In this document: piece after piece, positions 38,791 to 54,000 of the stretch
Numbering within the stretch: position 1 is the first letter of the stretch
Layout of the letters: every line of letters starts with the position of its first letter
Assembly (NCBI GenBank): GCA_032717465.1
Contig: JAVRFU010003718.1
Span: forward strand, 3,911,164 to 3,975,163
DNA length: 64,000 bases
Direction of reading: 5' to 3'
Source: Coenobita brevimanus
Taxonomy: Eukaryota; Arthropoda; Malacostraca; Decapoda; Coenobitidae
Program-made: the position numbers and the translations under genes
The notes under the pieces: model-generated
What the model saw: the letters and a program-made list of their open reading frames with translations, nothing else
Databases searched by the model: none
Told to the model about the DNA's origin: nothing

Positions 38791-39560
38791 TTCTTTGGTC
38801 CTCCAACTTGAATGCTCAGTTGTAACTATAGATAACTAGAATACGATATTAGTGCGAAGAAGGGCTATGAAAAGATACAGAGTTCTCGTAGTATTGGCTG
38901 GATGAATCACTCTTGCGTGATAATCAAAGACAGTGAATAAAACCCACACTTGTAGACCCGAAAAATATAATTACCAAACAGTTTCGGTGGAATAACTGCC
39001 ACCATCTTCAGTGGTCAAGATAGTGAGAGGGAGTGACATACTGACTATACAAGGGTTCCTTTTTATGCGTATCCTGACCTTACCTGTGTCGTAGCAGGAG
39101 GAAAAAGGAACCCTTATGAGTCAGATAGGAATTACATGACCTGCCCGGTAATGTCCTCCCAAAAATCTCCTTGGGTTAATCCCGCTTGACCAATCTGACC
39201 CCAGGGGGATTTTTGAGTGACAGTGTCCCCTGAAGTATTTAGTAATTATATCTGACCTTACCTGTGTCGTCTGCAGGAAGTGTGGGTTTGTTCACCGTCT
39301 TTGATATCACGCAAGTGTTCATCAGCTATCTTGACCTGGCGAGTGGCTCATTTGTAATCATCATCTACAGCCCTTCTGTCGTATTCTACCGTCTTTGATC
39401 TATAGTTCATCCAGCCAATACCGAGCATTCAGAGCCCTTCTTCGGGAGGATCATTGTTCTAGTTAACTATAGCAATTACAGCAGATCACAACAAAGCAAT
39501 TACAGTAAACAAACAAAGCAAAGTGTCGTCTGACCTCTAGTCTTCGCAGGAGCTCGGCAC
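38790..39560. other. Centre of the large palindrome
   Basis: Arms approach each other here: ctgcgaagactagag (38,715) against ctctagtcttcgcag (39,538), and a divergent MITE-like word (gaatgctcagttgtaac, 38,811) against its mirror near 39,420. Innermost, aagggttccttttt at 39,050 pairs with aaaaaggaaccctta at 39,104, placing the symmetry point near 39,083. The stretch cctgaccttacctgtgtcgt occurs twice in direct orientation (39,072 and 39,252), so the centre is not a clean foldback. The phrase tttcggtggaataactgcc at 38,982 is unrecognised. Confidence 0.75.
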
Positions 39561-39930
39561 GGTGGCTCACATCTAGCCGTGCGAAATAGGCAAGTGTGTG
39601 AGGGTGAGTGGAAAGACAGGGTGCGGAGACTTTAATAATATTAAGCTAGTCAACCAGTCTAGGTTGCCTAGAAATAATAATGACAATGAATAATAATAAT
39701 AATAATAATAATAGAAATACAACAAAACCAGTCATATAGCATAATTCAATATCTTAGTCACTTTCCGATCTGTCCCATTCCGCCCCTTCTGAGGACACAT
39801 TTCTATGAAAGCTATTTTTTTCTAACATGGGAGGTTCGATACGACGATTGAGCATATCCATAAAAATTCGCAAAAAGCTGTGTAATGCCTCTGAAAATTG
39901 CAAAATATACGAAATATAAAACATTCTATA
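39561..39930. other. Unassigned spacer (right arm)
   Basis: Mirror of 38,321-38,700; contains AAT repeats at 39,690-39,712. No gene. Confidence 0.6.
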
Positions 39931-40200
39931 TGATATAAAAAACCTTTGTTGCCTCGGGACTCGATCTGTGGCGCCTAGAACAAGTGCTGACGTCGCACAC
40001 TTTGCTGTACCTTTAGACGATTTCCTGGAGCAAAAGGCCCACTACTCGGGATGATGGGACAGACAATGGCCTTCGAACTCGGACGAAAATGACTTAGTTG
40101 CACTTTGTTCTACAGGTGGCCAGTTTTTGATTCAGCTTAGAGAAATATCGAAGTAGGGAAGAGGTTGATTAATTGACCCCTCCCAGTAAAATTTTGGCTC
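39931..40200 (-). mobile_element. SINE-like unit, inverted divergent copy
   Basis: Reverse of the 38,030-38,320 unit: gggactcgatctgtggcgc at 39,957-39,975 is the inverse of its B-box region. Degenerate. Confidence 0.35.
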
Positions 40201-41035
40201 CAGGATTGAAAATCATCTGGAAAGAAGAAGATGAAAATGGAAAAAAAATGTTAATAGTGGACAATGAAGTTAGGTGGGACTGGTTTGGTTGGGTAGAAGA
40301 GGTAGGGATGGGACATTATGTAGGAGGGGGGGAGTAGTAGCGCATTGGCGCTCGGTGTAACCATGATCCGGAAACAGTAGGTTAGGTTGAATTTATATAG
40401 AGCGGACAGCGTAGGAATTAGACATATTTGGCACGGGAATGGTTCATTGCTGCGAAGAAGTGAAAACTAGCATTAGATAGGTCCCATTGTTGATGAACGG
40501 AAGCAGGGTCATTCGTCGAAATTTCAAAATTAGTAAGTTAGGTCAGTTTATTTGGCAGGAGTAGCATGGAAGTAGGACAGGGTTAATGAAGATAAATTTG
40601 TCGGGTGAGGGCCAGCGTTAGTCGGGTGACGTCTTTTTTGACAGAGCAGGCTGATTAATTAGCCCGGCCAGGGTGGCGGGGTTGGCGGGTCGGTGCGGGA
40701 GACAAGCATGGGTAGGATTACTGAACCCGAGGTTCAGGAGTCGTCATGTTGAGACACAGAGGTGAATTTGATGAGGATTTGCAGACAAGATGAGGTAGGA
40801 GTGGAGAGACGAAGGTTGGAGGTAAGAGATCAGATCGACAGGAGACACAAGGAGTGTTAGTATAACTGCCCAGTATTATTGACATTCTGTCATAGTCCAT
40901 ACATACAATTTCCTTTCCGGATTATCCATACTACACTCGCTCAGATTATGGTGCCCAGGTGAGTGGTGGCTACTTCTACGATTTTTGATATCTTCCCGCT
41001 TTAGTTCAGTTCCTTTAATTCATTCATGACCATGG
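40201..41035 (-). repeat. Degraded 30-bp minisatellite (right arm, mirror of array 2)
   Basis: ggtttggttgggtagaag words and isolated gggtcggt motifs show descent from the 30-bp unit, but the period is largely lost. Compared with the left arm the sequence is heavily altered. Confidence 0.5.
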
Positions 41036-41345
41036 GGCTCCTTTATTTATTTATTTATTTGTTATGTAGGTGGAGTACAGGGGGCACGAGACTAGACCAC
41101 CATAAGTCAGAATCCAAGGAGTAGACCACCCAGGCCCTGGATACAATGGCATCTACACTTCAAACCTCTTGTGCCTCCTAGTTAGTACAGGCTGCTGGAG
41201 CAGCTGGAAACTCCAGTCTCTGCGGATTGTCACTTTACACATTTGTTAGCTCTGTGTGATGGTGGGGGATCCTGCAGCCTTCAGGCTAGTAGGAGATGAC
41301 AGGGGGACAAGAAATCGTAACCCACTTCAGACCAAGAACGATTTC
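41036..41345 (-). mobile_element. SINE-like unit, inverted copy of unit 2
   Basis: Starts with a TTTA-rich run (mirrored A-tail, 41,042-41,062), then aggtggagtacagggggcac and agaccaccataagtc, the inverse of the left-arm unit. The tRNA-like B-box area is no longer recognisable. Confidence 0.4.
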
Positions 41346-42715
41346 ATTACTTTGTCTAACTGACCACTATGCGATTTTGCTTAGGAGATCCTGACAGAGA
41401 GGGTTGATAGCTATGGCTCCCTCATCCCCCCCCCCCCTCAAAATGTTGGGAAGCTGAAAATAAATCTGAAGAAAGAATGAAGCTGAAGAAAATGTTAGAG
41501 TGAAAATGAGAAGTTAAGATTAAGATTGAAACTGAGTTTATGCTATGGTCAGGAGTAGGTCGAAGAATTTAGGTCAGTTTAGCGATGCGTTTCTTACGAG
41601 TGTAGGTAAATTCCGAGGTCGGGATGAAATTGAGCGAAATGGGTCGATGTGACGAGGCGGGTCGTGATATTGGCGGGTAGGAAATGGGTCGACGGTGGAT
41701 CTGTCGGTTTGTGGGATGGTAAGTTAGTGTGAGTGTAAGATCGGGTCCCCGGCAGAAATGGTAGAGACAAAGTCATTGCTGAAATGGCAAGGGATGGGTC
41801 GATCTTGTAGAATGAGGCGGATTGGAGCCTCGGATTTATGTTCGTAAGTGATCGGGTCGGTTTGGCGTCAGTAGGATTGGATCAATTTTAACGAAAATTA
41901 AGGTGATCGTGTGATAATAGTAGGATTAGGTCAAGTAACATGATGATCGGGCAGGAGGGTGGAGGAGACAGATCCTTCTTTTAATGTGAATTAAATTTAG
42001 GATTGAGGGCGGGAGTTGATAGAATACAGTCGAGACGGCGTGGGTTGCGTTAGGTCCGGTTTTGGCGGGAGTGAGAAGTAGAATTGAGTTGGTTTTGACA
42101 CGAGTGGGGTAGGAATTGCTCAGTTTTTGGTAGAGTGGGGTAAGTTGGAGTCGGTTTTTTGAGCGGGAGTGGGCCAGAGTTGGGTCGGTTTGGAACAGGG
42201 TGAGGAGAGGTCATTAGGTCGACGGACAGGGTAAGTAGGTGTGGGTTTGGCGGTAAGGTGGGTAGCGGGATGGGTCGCGTGGGAATTTGAAGGTCGGGTT
42301 TTGGCGGAGTGGGAGAATGGGTCGGTACGGGAGAGTAGGCCAGGATTCGGTTTGGCCGGGTGAAGCTGGGATGAAGTCGGTTTTATTTTGAGATGGCAAT
42401 TAGTCATTTGTTTGATGGGACAACGGGTAGTCGAAAATTTGGCGCGGGAAGTGAGTAGGACTACTAGTTTGTTTTGGCAGAATTGGCGATAGGATGTGTC
42501 AGTGCGGGAGGTGGTTGGATTTTTACGAGTATAAGGGTAGGGATAGGTCGAGTTGCGTTTGGGAGGGTAAGGATAGGTTTATGGCAGAGAGTAAGACGTA
42601 GGGCTGGCGAATGGTGGTGAACTGGGTAAGAGGTAGGGCTGGAAGTAAGAAGTGCAGTATAGAATTGGAGCCAGGGTAGGCTGAATCAGTGTAGTGTAAA
42701 TTACAGAGAGGAAGG
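41346..42715 (-). repeat. Degraded 30-bp minisatellite (right arm, mirror of array 1)
   Basis: ttttggcggagtgggagaatgggtcgg-type units with the same word order as the left array inverted, but nearly every unit differs and the period wanders. A C run lies at 41,427-41,438. Overall length matches the left array. Confidence 0.65.
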
Positions 42716-43260
42716 TGGGTGCAACTGCCGTTTAATTCTGTCATATCCAACGCCTATTTCACTCAGTTATACTACACTGTCTCATCAAATTTGGGGCGAT
42801 CTTCTCTACGATTTTTGTTCTCCTTTAGTTCAGTCCTTTAGTTCATTCGCGACCCGCCCCGGCTTTTCCTTTTTTTATTTTTATTTTTTTTGTTTATGAA
42901 ATGGTGCGCAGGGGCACTGGCTAGACCACCATTAGTCCAGAATATTAAAGGGTAGGAAGGCCACCAAGCTATATTGTAACGTCTACATGTCAAAGGCATC
43001 TGTCCCACCTCAGGACTTGAACCGCGGAGCGCTGGACTTTGAGTTCCCGGTCTGCACCAGATGTCCTTTTTACTCTTTGCTAACTTCTGACCGAATATCC
43101 TACAGCTTCCGAAATTTATCTTAGAGATGACGGTTTCAGAATCATTTTAATCTTTGAAGCCGAGGTAGCTTATTTGTGTCCTAGCTGACCGCGCTGATTT
43201 TATTCAGCTTAGGAGATCCCCTAATCGAGATGGATTTGATGATGTCGGTATTTAACCCCT
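42716..43260 (-). mobile_element. Linker plus SINE-like unit, inverted copy of unit 1
   Basis: Mirror of 34,800-35,335: tcatatccaacgcctatttc (42,739), mirrored tail (42,867-42,893), ggacttgaaccgcggagcgc (43,013) which is the inverse of the B-box region, and gattttattcagcttagg (43,196). Better preserved than the inner copies. Confidence 0.5.
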
Positions 43261-43575
43261 TCAGTTCGGGAATTTCTCTCTATAACAGAGATGACGAAAG
43301 TCATCCGAAGGTACAGAGAAGAAAACAGGGAAAGTAATGTAATTGATGAAAATATACAGGAGAGGATAGGTTAAAGTAAGGGTAAGGAGTTGGGTCGGCG
43401 AAAAGGCAGGGTAGAGAACAATGGGCTGAGGTAGGCTAGTGTAAGGTTGAGAAGAGTAGGGTAAGTAGAGTGAACTGAATGAAAGTATATGCAAATAAGA
43501 TCTGGCGATACAACAACCAGAAGTCATATGCCAACCGGACGATACTAACGAGAATAAAAACCTTCGAAAAGATGA

Positions 43576-43578
43576 AAT

Positions 43579-43610
<32 letters not shown>

Positions 43611-43620
43611 GCACGCACGC
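43576..43620. repeat. (CA)n tract
   Basis: CA tract ending in acgcacgcacgc; mirror of the GT tract at 34,443-34,478. Confidence 0.93.
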
Positions 43621-43689
43621 AATACAATTCATAATTAAAACAAGAGAAACACTAATACACTAAGAACACTAGGCATTCACTGTATACTA

Positions 43690-45215
43690 AATTTTACACG
43701 GTAGTGTAGCTTCTCTACACCAAGCAAAGGTTTCCCCCTCCACCACAACAAGCATCCTCTCCAAATATTAATGAAGACTACAATCCCTCTCCTGCCCGGC
43801 TAGCTCAGAGAGGTGGCAATGGCGCATTTCCCCAACAGTGGACGCCATCAGCAAGAAAGCCGGAGAGCCCGGGAGGACGAAGCATTCCGCACAGAAAGTA
43901 GGGGGAGAGTCCTCCATTAAAAATCAATGAGGAAAGAACCAGGAATGGCCCATTCGGGGCCAGCATAAAGGCGTCTCCCACCTGCATTCGAACCTCGGCA
44001 AATGAAGGGGCCCGTTTACCCGCAAATATCACACATTTTGTTGGCCCCCACCGCGTCCCACCTACTCTGCCAGTGGGAGTAAACAGTGAGTGGTTGTAGA
44101 TGAATCGCACTGAGCGAGGCCGAGGAGAGGTGAGTTTGGGCGAGAGGTGGCAGCCCTTGCCAGAGCGTCAGCATACTCATTGCCCACAATGGTGCAAAAA
44201 CACAAAGCAGTACCTAGCAAGCACGGCCATTCCAAAACACTGTAGGTAACAAAAGAGGATTGGACCACACAAAATGGAGATCGGCTGAGTCGCCAAGCTG
44301 TATGAACAAACAGGAGGGAAGCTAAATATCAACTTGACTGCGAGTAAAATAACGGTAGGGTTCTGCGATAAAAGTAGATACGATAGAGGAAAACTTTCCT
44401 ACCACGAATGGCTTCGGGAAATTTGCAAGCCTGTCCCCTCGCAGATTTCAATCCATCAGTACATACGAGAATCGTGACACTGTGAGAGGAAGCATGTTCT
44501 AAAAAAATGGCAAAGAGCCGCCTGTGAGGAAAGAAAGGCCCCTCTCTCAGGAAAGTAAATGCACGCTTGCACCCCTGAGGCGAGCCAGAGAGCCGGCATC
44601 CGCGGTACACGCACAGGACAAACAAGAAAGGTTGGAACATCCGCATCCCCCATGGCAGCCTTGCCCTGTACCCAAACAGATGGAGATAGCGAGGGTGCGG
44701 CGAGACAGAGCTGCCTCCGGGACAGAACCAACAAAATGGCTTCACGAACTTTAGCAAAGACGGTGACACTAAGAACACTAGTTTGAGGCACTCCCTCCTC
44801 TTGAGGATATGAGGGAAACAAGGTAGCACCAATACGGAAAAATTCCATAATCAGGAAAGGCAACCTACCACGCAAACCAAGATGGTGACCTGCAATACCT
44901 GAAAACAGTAGGACAACAGCCCCCGCCAAGAAGCAGTTGTGGACGAATCTCTCCAAATTCTATTTATAAAACTCAGGAGGAAGGGACACTGCTGCTCATC
45001 CAGGTACATCCCCACGGCATGGGGGCATATGCTCGACTCCGGAGAAATGTCCTTGACAGAGAAACGTAGACCAAAGTTTACAACAAGACAAAGGGAGTGT
45101 TAACAAGTCTCTCCGCCCCAGAAACAGATGTCCAACACCTTAATCTCCTCCACCTCCCTAAACCTGGCCAAAACTCCCGAAGAACGAGTATCCCTACAGG
45201 AGACCTCAGCGGTAG
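43690..45215 (-). pseudogene. Decayed non-LTR retrotransposon ORF2 (RT + RNase H), right arm
   Basis: Inverted copy of 32,880-34,375. The - strand still shows HHLGLRGRLPFLIMEF, PQEEGVPQTSVLSVTVF, a TDGLKS RNase H motif and GNEYADALARAA, again spread over several frames. It differs from the left copy by small indels and substitutions, but shares the same internal deletion and loss of the YxDD motif, so decay preceded the duplication. Confidence 0.8.
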
Positions 45216-46135
<920 letters not shown>

Positions 46136-46164
46136 AGAGATGGAAATATAATACAGAACTGGGA

Positions 46165-46670
46165 CAAATGATGATGATGATGATGATGATGATGATAGTG
46201 ATGATGAGAGGGGAGTAAACAGGGTGAAGATGAGGAGAATGGTCAAGATGGATGGCACGATAACAGTGAATGTATTATGTCTATTAACCAGACAAATGCC
46301 GAAGTAAGCAGGTAAGGGTGAGGCAATATGGAGATGACGATACCGAGAGAGAGGACATATATGAGTATTGATTTATCCCGCCGATAGATCTATCTGATCT
46401 ATCTATAGCCCGACGCCCTAATTCCACAAAAAGTGGCCGCAGACAAAACGCCTCCAAGTCGCTGTCACCCATCATTTGAGTACCTTCCCCCAACTCTCCC
46501 CCCTCATATACCTCTCAACTCCATCCCTCCACCTCATCCTCAGTCTAGCCCTCCCTCTCCCTCCATCCACTGCACCTACATGCGCCCTCTTAATTCTGTC
46601 CGGGGCGCCCGTGGCGAGACTGAACGTGCTTTCCCAGAACCTTTCATCCGCACAATAATTTAACAGCTGA
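46165..46670 (-). mobile_element. Non-LTR C-terminal stub with GAT/GATA repeats, copy B
   Basis: Inverted copy of 31,420-31,900: GAT repeats 46,169-46,196, tagatctatctgatctatc near 46,385, then the inverse of the RGRG...RW C-terminal segment. The coding frame is more broken than in copies A and C. Confidence 0.55.
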
Positions 46671-46964
46671 GGTGAAACTGATCAGATGGAAACCAACGTC
46701 CCCTGACATGGCTAGTGCCATATTGCCATGAACGAGGGAAGGGAAATTTGGGTGACAACGGGAAAGAAATAGATATAGATGCCGGAAACACGAGAGATAA
46801 ATCATTACAAGAGAGAAGAGAAAGAGGATGATTACAAGAAGCCCCGACAGCGAGAGGGAAGCGAGTGATGAAGAGGATGAAAGATTAACAAAATGGTAAA
46901 GAATAAGTCGTGGTAAAAGTAGATGGGAGTGTTACTATACCATGTGATGCGGGAGGTAGTTTCT
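46671..46964 (+). pseudogene. Acidic ORF fragment, copy B (disrupted)
   Basis: Homologous to 31,110-31,400 (-) and 63,008-63,250 (+), but the frame is broken several times (for example gatgattacaagaagcccc where A and C read gatgatacgcggc). Confidence 0.4.
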
Positions 46965-47215
46965 AAGTTGAAATAGAGACTTTATATCCCTAGACATTAT
47001 ACCCACTTCTCTGAGTGGGTATATAGTCTAAAGCCGAAAGTAAACAGTGCCCTTAAGACTTATACCTCTGGAATCAGTCACTCGAAAAAATCCTAAGTCC
47101 AAATTGGAGTGCTTTTTGAACTTAGGAATTTTCGAGATGGTGGGACTATTATAAAGTCCAAGTTGGAAATTGTGGGTTTTTATACCCAAGGATTTATACC
47201 AGCAAGTTAACTTGT
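46965..47215. repeat. Nested hairpin cluster, module copy B
   Basis: Inverted copy of 30,889-31,125. The central hairpin at 47,081-47,136 has mismatches that A and C lack (right half reads gaacttaggaattttcgag), weakening the stem. Confidence 0.75.
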
Positions 47216-48004
47216 GCTGGAGTCTACTGTGTCCTCTCGTTCCATGTGCTTTGGGAACTAGAGTATAGCATTGTATGCTTTCTTTGCATACTTTACTTTT
47301 TCTGTGATATTGTATTTTAGTCATTTGTAATACCATAAAAGGCAAAGTAAAGTTGATATACAGCTGATTCTTTTATTATCTTTAGTGTTTTACAAGAGTT
47401 TACAATTACAATACATTTACAAAGTATACAAGTATCAATGGCAGCAGCTGTTAGGTTACTCTGGCAGAAGATTTTATATATCAAAGTATAAGTATCTCAA
47501 AGTATATCACAAAAGTATTGGACTAGAGCAAATGTTTCAAGTGTTATCAAAGTATATCAGTTAAATACGGGCAAGATACCTTTAGCAATTAATATTATGT
47601 AGTAGGTCCTATGTCTATCTCCAACTCGCTCCCTCGCTCCTACTCGCCCCTCTACCCTCTCTCCATCACGCTCACTCTAGAACGACAGAAAAAGAAAAAG
47701 CGCATAAAAAAGTAAAGGTGGGGAAGAGAAAGAAGCACTAAAGCAGACAGACACTAACAGACAGACACACCATCCCAGCACGTTCGGCTGCGCTGAGGAC
47801 AGGCAGACAGGACAGACGGAGAGGAAGATGGAAGTGGAAGGAAGTCCCCCCTTTCCCTCCTCCCCCCACCCCACCTCCCTCCCCAGACCCACCTACCTGC
47901 CACACCCAGCCTAACATGCTGGGAACTAAACACACACACACATACACACACACGCACACACACACAATCACACCCTAAAGGAAAATACAAAGAAAAATAC
48001 AACC
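47216..48004. other. Unassigned spacer (right arm)
   Basis: Mirror of 30,060-30,888. Contains a short CA remnant at 47,930-47,967 and purine/pyrimidine-biased DNA near 47,820-47,890. No gene. Confidence 0.55.
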
Positions 48005-48208
48005 TGTCACCTGTCCTGTCTGGCGCTCCGATCTCGCTGCAGGCTCTCCGGTCTCCCCTGGTCTCTCGGCCGTCTCGTCTCTCCCTCGCAGCCGTCTCTG
48101 CATCGCCTGGGGAAATACAGGAACATCAAAGGTGCCTAAGGAATGCAATGCCTACCAAAGTAACGCTATACAGGTGCCACCACAGCTGCTGCTACTCTCC
48201 CTACCACA

Positions 48209-48481
48209 TCACCTATCAGTACAAGCTACAATCCACGCTGCACCAGTTCCTCTGCAGGGCTTGCCATGTTCTCGAGCGGCCATCTCGTCGTCTACAGCTG
48301 CCATTTCTTCCGTAGTTGCCACCCCTTTTTCTGAGGTTTCCATCTCGTCTTCTGAGGTTGCCATCTCGTCTTCAGGGGCTGCAGCTTCGCCTTCCCCCTC
48401 GCCTGCAGTTGCCATCTCGCTGGCCAGGGTTGACATCCCGTCCTCCGTCGTTTCCATCGATTTCTGTGGAGCAAATATCAA
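48209..48481 (-). CDS. Hypothetical acidic ATSEDEM-repeat ORF (right arm)
   Basis: Counterpart of 29,509-29,820, open from the same acceptor-like ctccacag border. It has fewer ATSEDE repeats (13 codons shorter) but the same Cys-containing end (REHGKPCRGTGAAW). The frame has survived in an arm where many other segments carry indels. The family is unknown; a chance frame over a minisatellite is possible. Confidence 0.3.
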   Translation of the reverse strand: MIFAPQKSMETTEDGMSTLASEMATAGEGEGEAAAPEDEMATSEDEMETSEKGVATTEEMAAVDDEMAAREHGKPCRGTGAAWIVACTDR

Positions 48482-48689
48482 TTAGGCCAAAGTACGCACT
48501 ATATGCTACTGCTGAGCCTATGTCCCGTATTCTGGGTGGCATAGGAGGCTTCGGAGCGCATTTCCCTGAGAGATTTATTTTCCATAACACCAACATTATA
48601 TTGCAAACTTACGTCAATGTCTTCTAACCCCAACTTGTCACCCAATTCCTTCCCATTCCACACATCCTTCCTTTAAGTTCTTCACAGCC

Positions 48690-48906
48690 ATACTGTACCA
48701 TCACCACACCCACACTACCACCACCACCACCACAACCACACTCCACCACAACCACACTTCATCGTAATACAACCACCAGCATAACACCATCACCACTACC
48801 ACAAGCACGTACTACCACCACCATCACAACCACACACCACCACCACCAACACCGCTGACATCATCACCATCACAACCACCACACAGCTATCAGTGCTCTC
48901 GTGCAA

Positions 48907-48955
<49 letters not shown>

Positions 48956-48990
48956 TGTGCGTGTGCGTGTGTGGTGCGTGTGTGTGTTTC

Positions 48991-49084
<94 letters not shown>
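48690..49084. repeat. CCACCA-rich repeat, (GA)n and (GT)n tracts
   Basis: caccaccacaaccac words 48,690-48,890, GA 48,911-48,952 and GT about 48,990-49,084; mirror of 28,885-29,320. Confidence 0.93.
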
Positions 49085-49085
<1 letters not shown>

Positions 49086-49384
49086 GGTGTGTCGGTGTGA
49101 AAATCACTCTTTCAACAATAAACAAAATGCATGACTAAGTGTACGATGTGAGAAAAGCTCAGAAAAAAATATTTCACATTTCAAAAAGTTTAAAAATGGT
49201 TCAAATACCTTTTACTTGGGGAGAAAGCTATTATTTCCCACTCCTGTTCTCTCGTGTCGGTGTAAATATCATTTGCTTGCCTGGCCGTGTAAATATCCTC
49301 TGCCTGCTTGGTCGTGCGAAAATCTTCTTCTTTCTTCGTGTCAACGGAAAAATTCAACCTGAGAGGTGGAGAGCAGAGGTGTGA
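49085..49384. other. Unassigned spacer (right arm)
   Basis: Mirror of 28,641-28,884; no gene. Confidence 0.5.
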
Positions 49385-50500
49385 GGGTAGGGGAGGTTTG
49401 ACTGGTACCAGGGAGATGGGAGGGGGGATAGAAGGAAGAGGTGGGGGGTAGAAGGAAGAGGTGAGGGGGTAGGGAAGAGGTGAGGGGGTGGAAGAGGTGG
49501 GGGTAGGGAAGAGGTGGGGGGTAGGGAAGAGGTGGGGGTAGAGAACAGGTGGGGGTTGAAGGAAGAGATGAGGGTAGAGGGAAGAGGTGAGGGGGAATAG
49601 GTAAGAGGTGAGGGGGTAGAGAAGAGGTGAGGGTAGAGGGTGAGGTGAGGGGTAGAGGGAAGAGGTGAGGGGGTAGAGGGAAGAGGTGAGGGGGTAGGAG
49701 GGAAGAGGTGAGGGGGTAGAGGGAAGAGGTGAGGGGGAAGAGGGAAGAGGTGAGGGGGTAGAGGGAAGAGGTGAGGGGGTAGAGGGAAGAGGTGAGGGGG
49801 GATAGAGGGAAGAGGTGAGGGGGTAGAGGGAAGAGGTGAGGGGGTAGAGGGAAGAGGTGAGGGGGTTGAGGGAAGAGGGGAGGGGGTAGAGGGAAGAGGT
49901 GGGGGGTAGGGAATAGGTTAGGGGGTAGGGAACAGGGGAGGGGGTTGATGGAAGAGATGAGAGGGTAGAGGGAAGAGGTGAGGGGGTAAGAAAGAGGTGA
50001 GGGGGTAGGGAAGAGTGGAGGGGGTAGAGGGAAGAGGGGAGGGGGTTGAGGGACGAGTTGAGGGGGTAGTGGGACGAGATGAGGGGGTAGGGAAGAGGTG
50101 AGGAGGTAGAGGGAAGAGGTGAGGGGGTAGGGAAGAGGTGAGGGGGTATGGAAGAGGTGAAGAGGTAGGGAAGAGGTGAGGGGGTAGAGGGAAGAGGTGA
50201 GGGGGGTAGAGGGAAGAGGTGAGGGGGTAGAGGGAAGAGGTGAGGGGGTGTAGAGGGAATAGGTGAGTGGGTAGAGGGAAGAGATGAAGGGTAGAGGGAA
50301 GAGATGAGGGGTAGAGGGAAGAGGTGAGGGGGTAGAGGGAAGAGGTGAGGGGGTAGGGAAGAGGTGAGGGGGTAGGGAAGAGGTGAGGATATAAGGAAGA
50401 GGTGAGGGGGTAGAGAAGAGGTGAGGGGGTAGAGAAGAGGTGAGGGGGTAGAGGGAAGAGGTGAGGGGGTAGGGAAGGGGGACTGGAGTAGCGGGCATAG
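49385..50500 (-). repeat. CTCACCTCTTCCC minisatellite (right arm)
   Basis: gggaagaggtgaggggg units, inverse of 27,430-28,640. It is shorter by roughly 100 bp and less regular, so unit number differs between arms. The 385-residue - strand frame is repeat translation. Confidence 0.93.
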
Positions 50501-51529
50501 AGAAGGTGGGAGTTTAGAGATGGTGTGTACAATTAGCCACTGCTACGACGCAAATCACAAAAATCTACCTCTGGAAATATATCAGTGTGGTTGTTTGTAA
50601 ATGTTGGCAAACTTAACAATGGTATTTAACATATTTTCCATCGGCTGGTGAATTAGCAAGGAGTGTTTGGGACTTTTCATAAACCTCAGGGCACCTTTGA
50701 AATAAACAGATGTTAACCAGGATTATTGTATCTCCCTTGCCGGACGGGTGTGTGAATAATGAACTCATTTCTTAGTAGGGATTGTCACCGAAAAAATAGC
50801 TTCTTTAGACCCAAGAGCACCAGCATTGTCCACAGCTCGTGTCAAACTGGAATTGCTTTACCGTGTAAATATGTAGTTATAATACGTCCACAGCCACGTC
50901 ATCCAATAAAGTACACGAATTATTTCTTTTAAGTAATTTCTTGGGGGGGTGGGGGTACTGACAATCTTCACCCCCCTCCCCCCGTAGTTCACACAACGCA
51001 CGACGTCAGAACGCATGCCCTGATCAAGGAAGGGTGTAAATCACAATCTTTATGCAAATATGTGAACTGTACAGTCATGAGAGCCAACCTGAAAGCCATT
51101 ATGGTCAAAGCCCCATACTGTCACCGACCATGACTGCCAAAATTTCAGTCAGTCATCGAGATGGTGAATAAATCGGATAATGTCGGGGCAAATGATCATG
51201 TTAGTGCTAACCCATTCAGCCAGGAAACGTCGTTCATTTTATTCTTGCAACAGCCTGATGATTTTATTCAGATTAGGGTAACTTTTCAAACTGAAGGAGT
51301 CAGATACAGTACTAATAAAATCTTCATTACGAGAGGCTGCTCGTAAGCTGAATAAAATGGCTTAATAACAATAAGAATAAAATAAGAATGACATCACTCT
51401 GGTTCAGGGGAATAAACGAATCTTTACCTAACCAAGGATTACGTAAACACATTTCGCACAGAAATAACAATGATTAGATGGACGTGTAGCTCTTACTTAA
51501 ATGCTAGGCCTGGGTTTGGGGGGGAGGCT
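50501..51529. other. Unassigned spacer (right arm)
   Basis: Mirror of 26,390-27,425, with agctgaataaaat at 51,341 and an acttttcaaactgaaggag segment matching 26,640-26,655. No gene recognised. Confidence 0.55.
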
Positions 51530-51800
51530 AGGTTTACTATTGACGAATTAAGAGGAGGAATGGGACAAAAGTGTATTGTTGTGATGAGGAGGGATAGACT
51601 TGAGGTGGTTAGGACATGTGAAGAGGATGGAGGATGACAACTGGGTGAGGAGAGAGAGGTGTGAACGTCGGAGGAAGGGCTACGAGAGGCAGACCGGAAA
51701 AGGCCTGCGACGAGGTCATAGTGTGTGACTTCAGGGATAAGGGAGTGAATAGGGAGGCTGCAAAAGATTGTGCAGTGTGGAGAGCCGCCATTATGTGACC
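51530..51800 (+). pseudogene. Non-LTR ORF2 C-terminal stub, right arm
   Basis: The + strand retains RGRPEKACDEVIVCDFRDKG and a terminal Trp-containing stretch, but the RWFEHVERM part seen in the left arm is frameshifted. Mirror of 26,100-26,320. Confidence 0.62.
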
Positions 51801-52042
51801 AAGGCCGACGACGCATGCAAGCATGTTAGATCCTTTAAATACGATACGAACGATTCGATGCAAGTAAGGTTCAGGGATCACCATTTTAAATAATTCATCT
51901 CCTGCCACTTTTGCCTTCCATCTGTACATTATCCCCGGCCATCCTATTGCGTTGACGAACAGGGGAATTTGGAGGAGGAACACGAACAACAGCAGTCTAC
52001 CCTCCTCCTCCCTGCCTGACTTGCCTCATGCCCCTACCCCCC
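51801..52042. other. Unassigned spacer
   Basis: Mirror of 25,860-26,099; no gene. Confidence 0.5.
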
Positions 52043-52043
52043 G

Positions 52044-52102
<59 letters not shown>
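52043..52102. repeat. (CT)n microsatellite
   Basis: CT tract mirrored with the GA tract at 25,822-25,858. Confidence 0.95.
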
Positions 52103-52103
<1 letters not shown>

Positions 52104-52164
52104 TTCTTATCTATCTCCACACTCCGACACGTCAGATAAATATGACCCACCAATTGTTTAGTGG

Positions 52165-53900
<1,736 letters not shown>

Positions 53901-54000
53901 NNNNNNNNNNNNNNNNNNNNNNNNNNNNNNNNNNNNNNNNNNNNNNNNNNNNNNNNNNNNNNNNNNNNNNNNNNNNNNNNNNNNNNNNNNNNNNNNNNNN
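53901..54000. other. Assembly gap (100 N)
   Basis: Exactly 100 N, the usual placeholder for a gap of unknown size. Left of it is the GT-rich right arm; right of it is satellite. Order and orientation across it depend on scaffolding only. Confidence 0.99.
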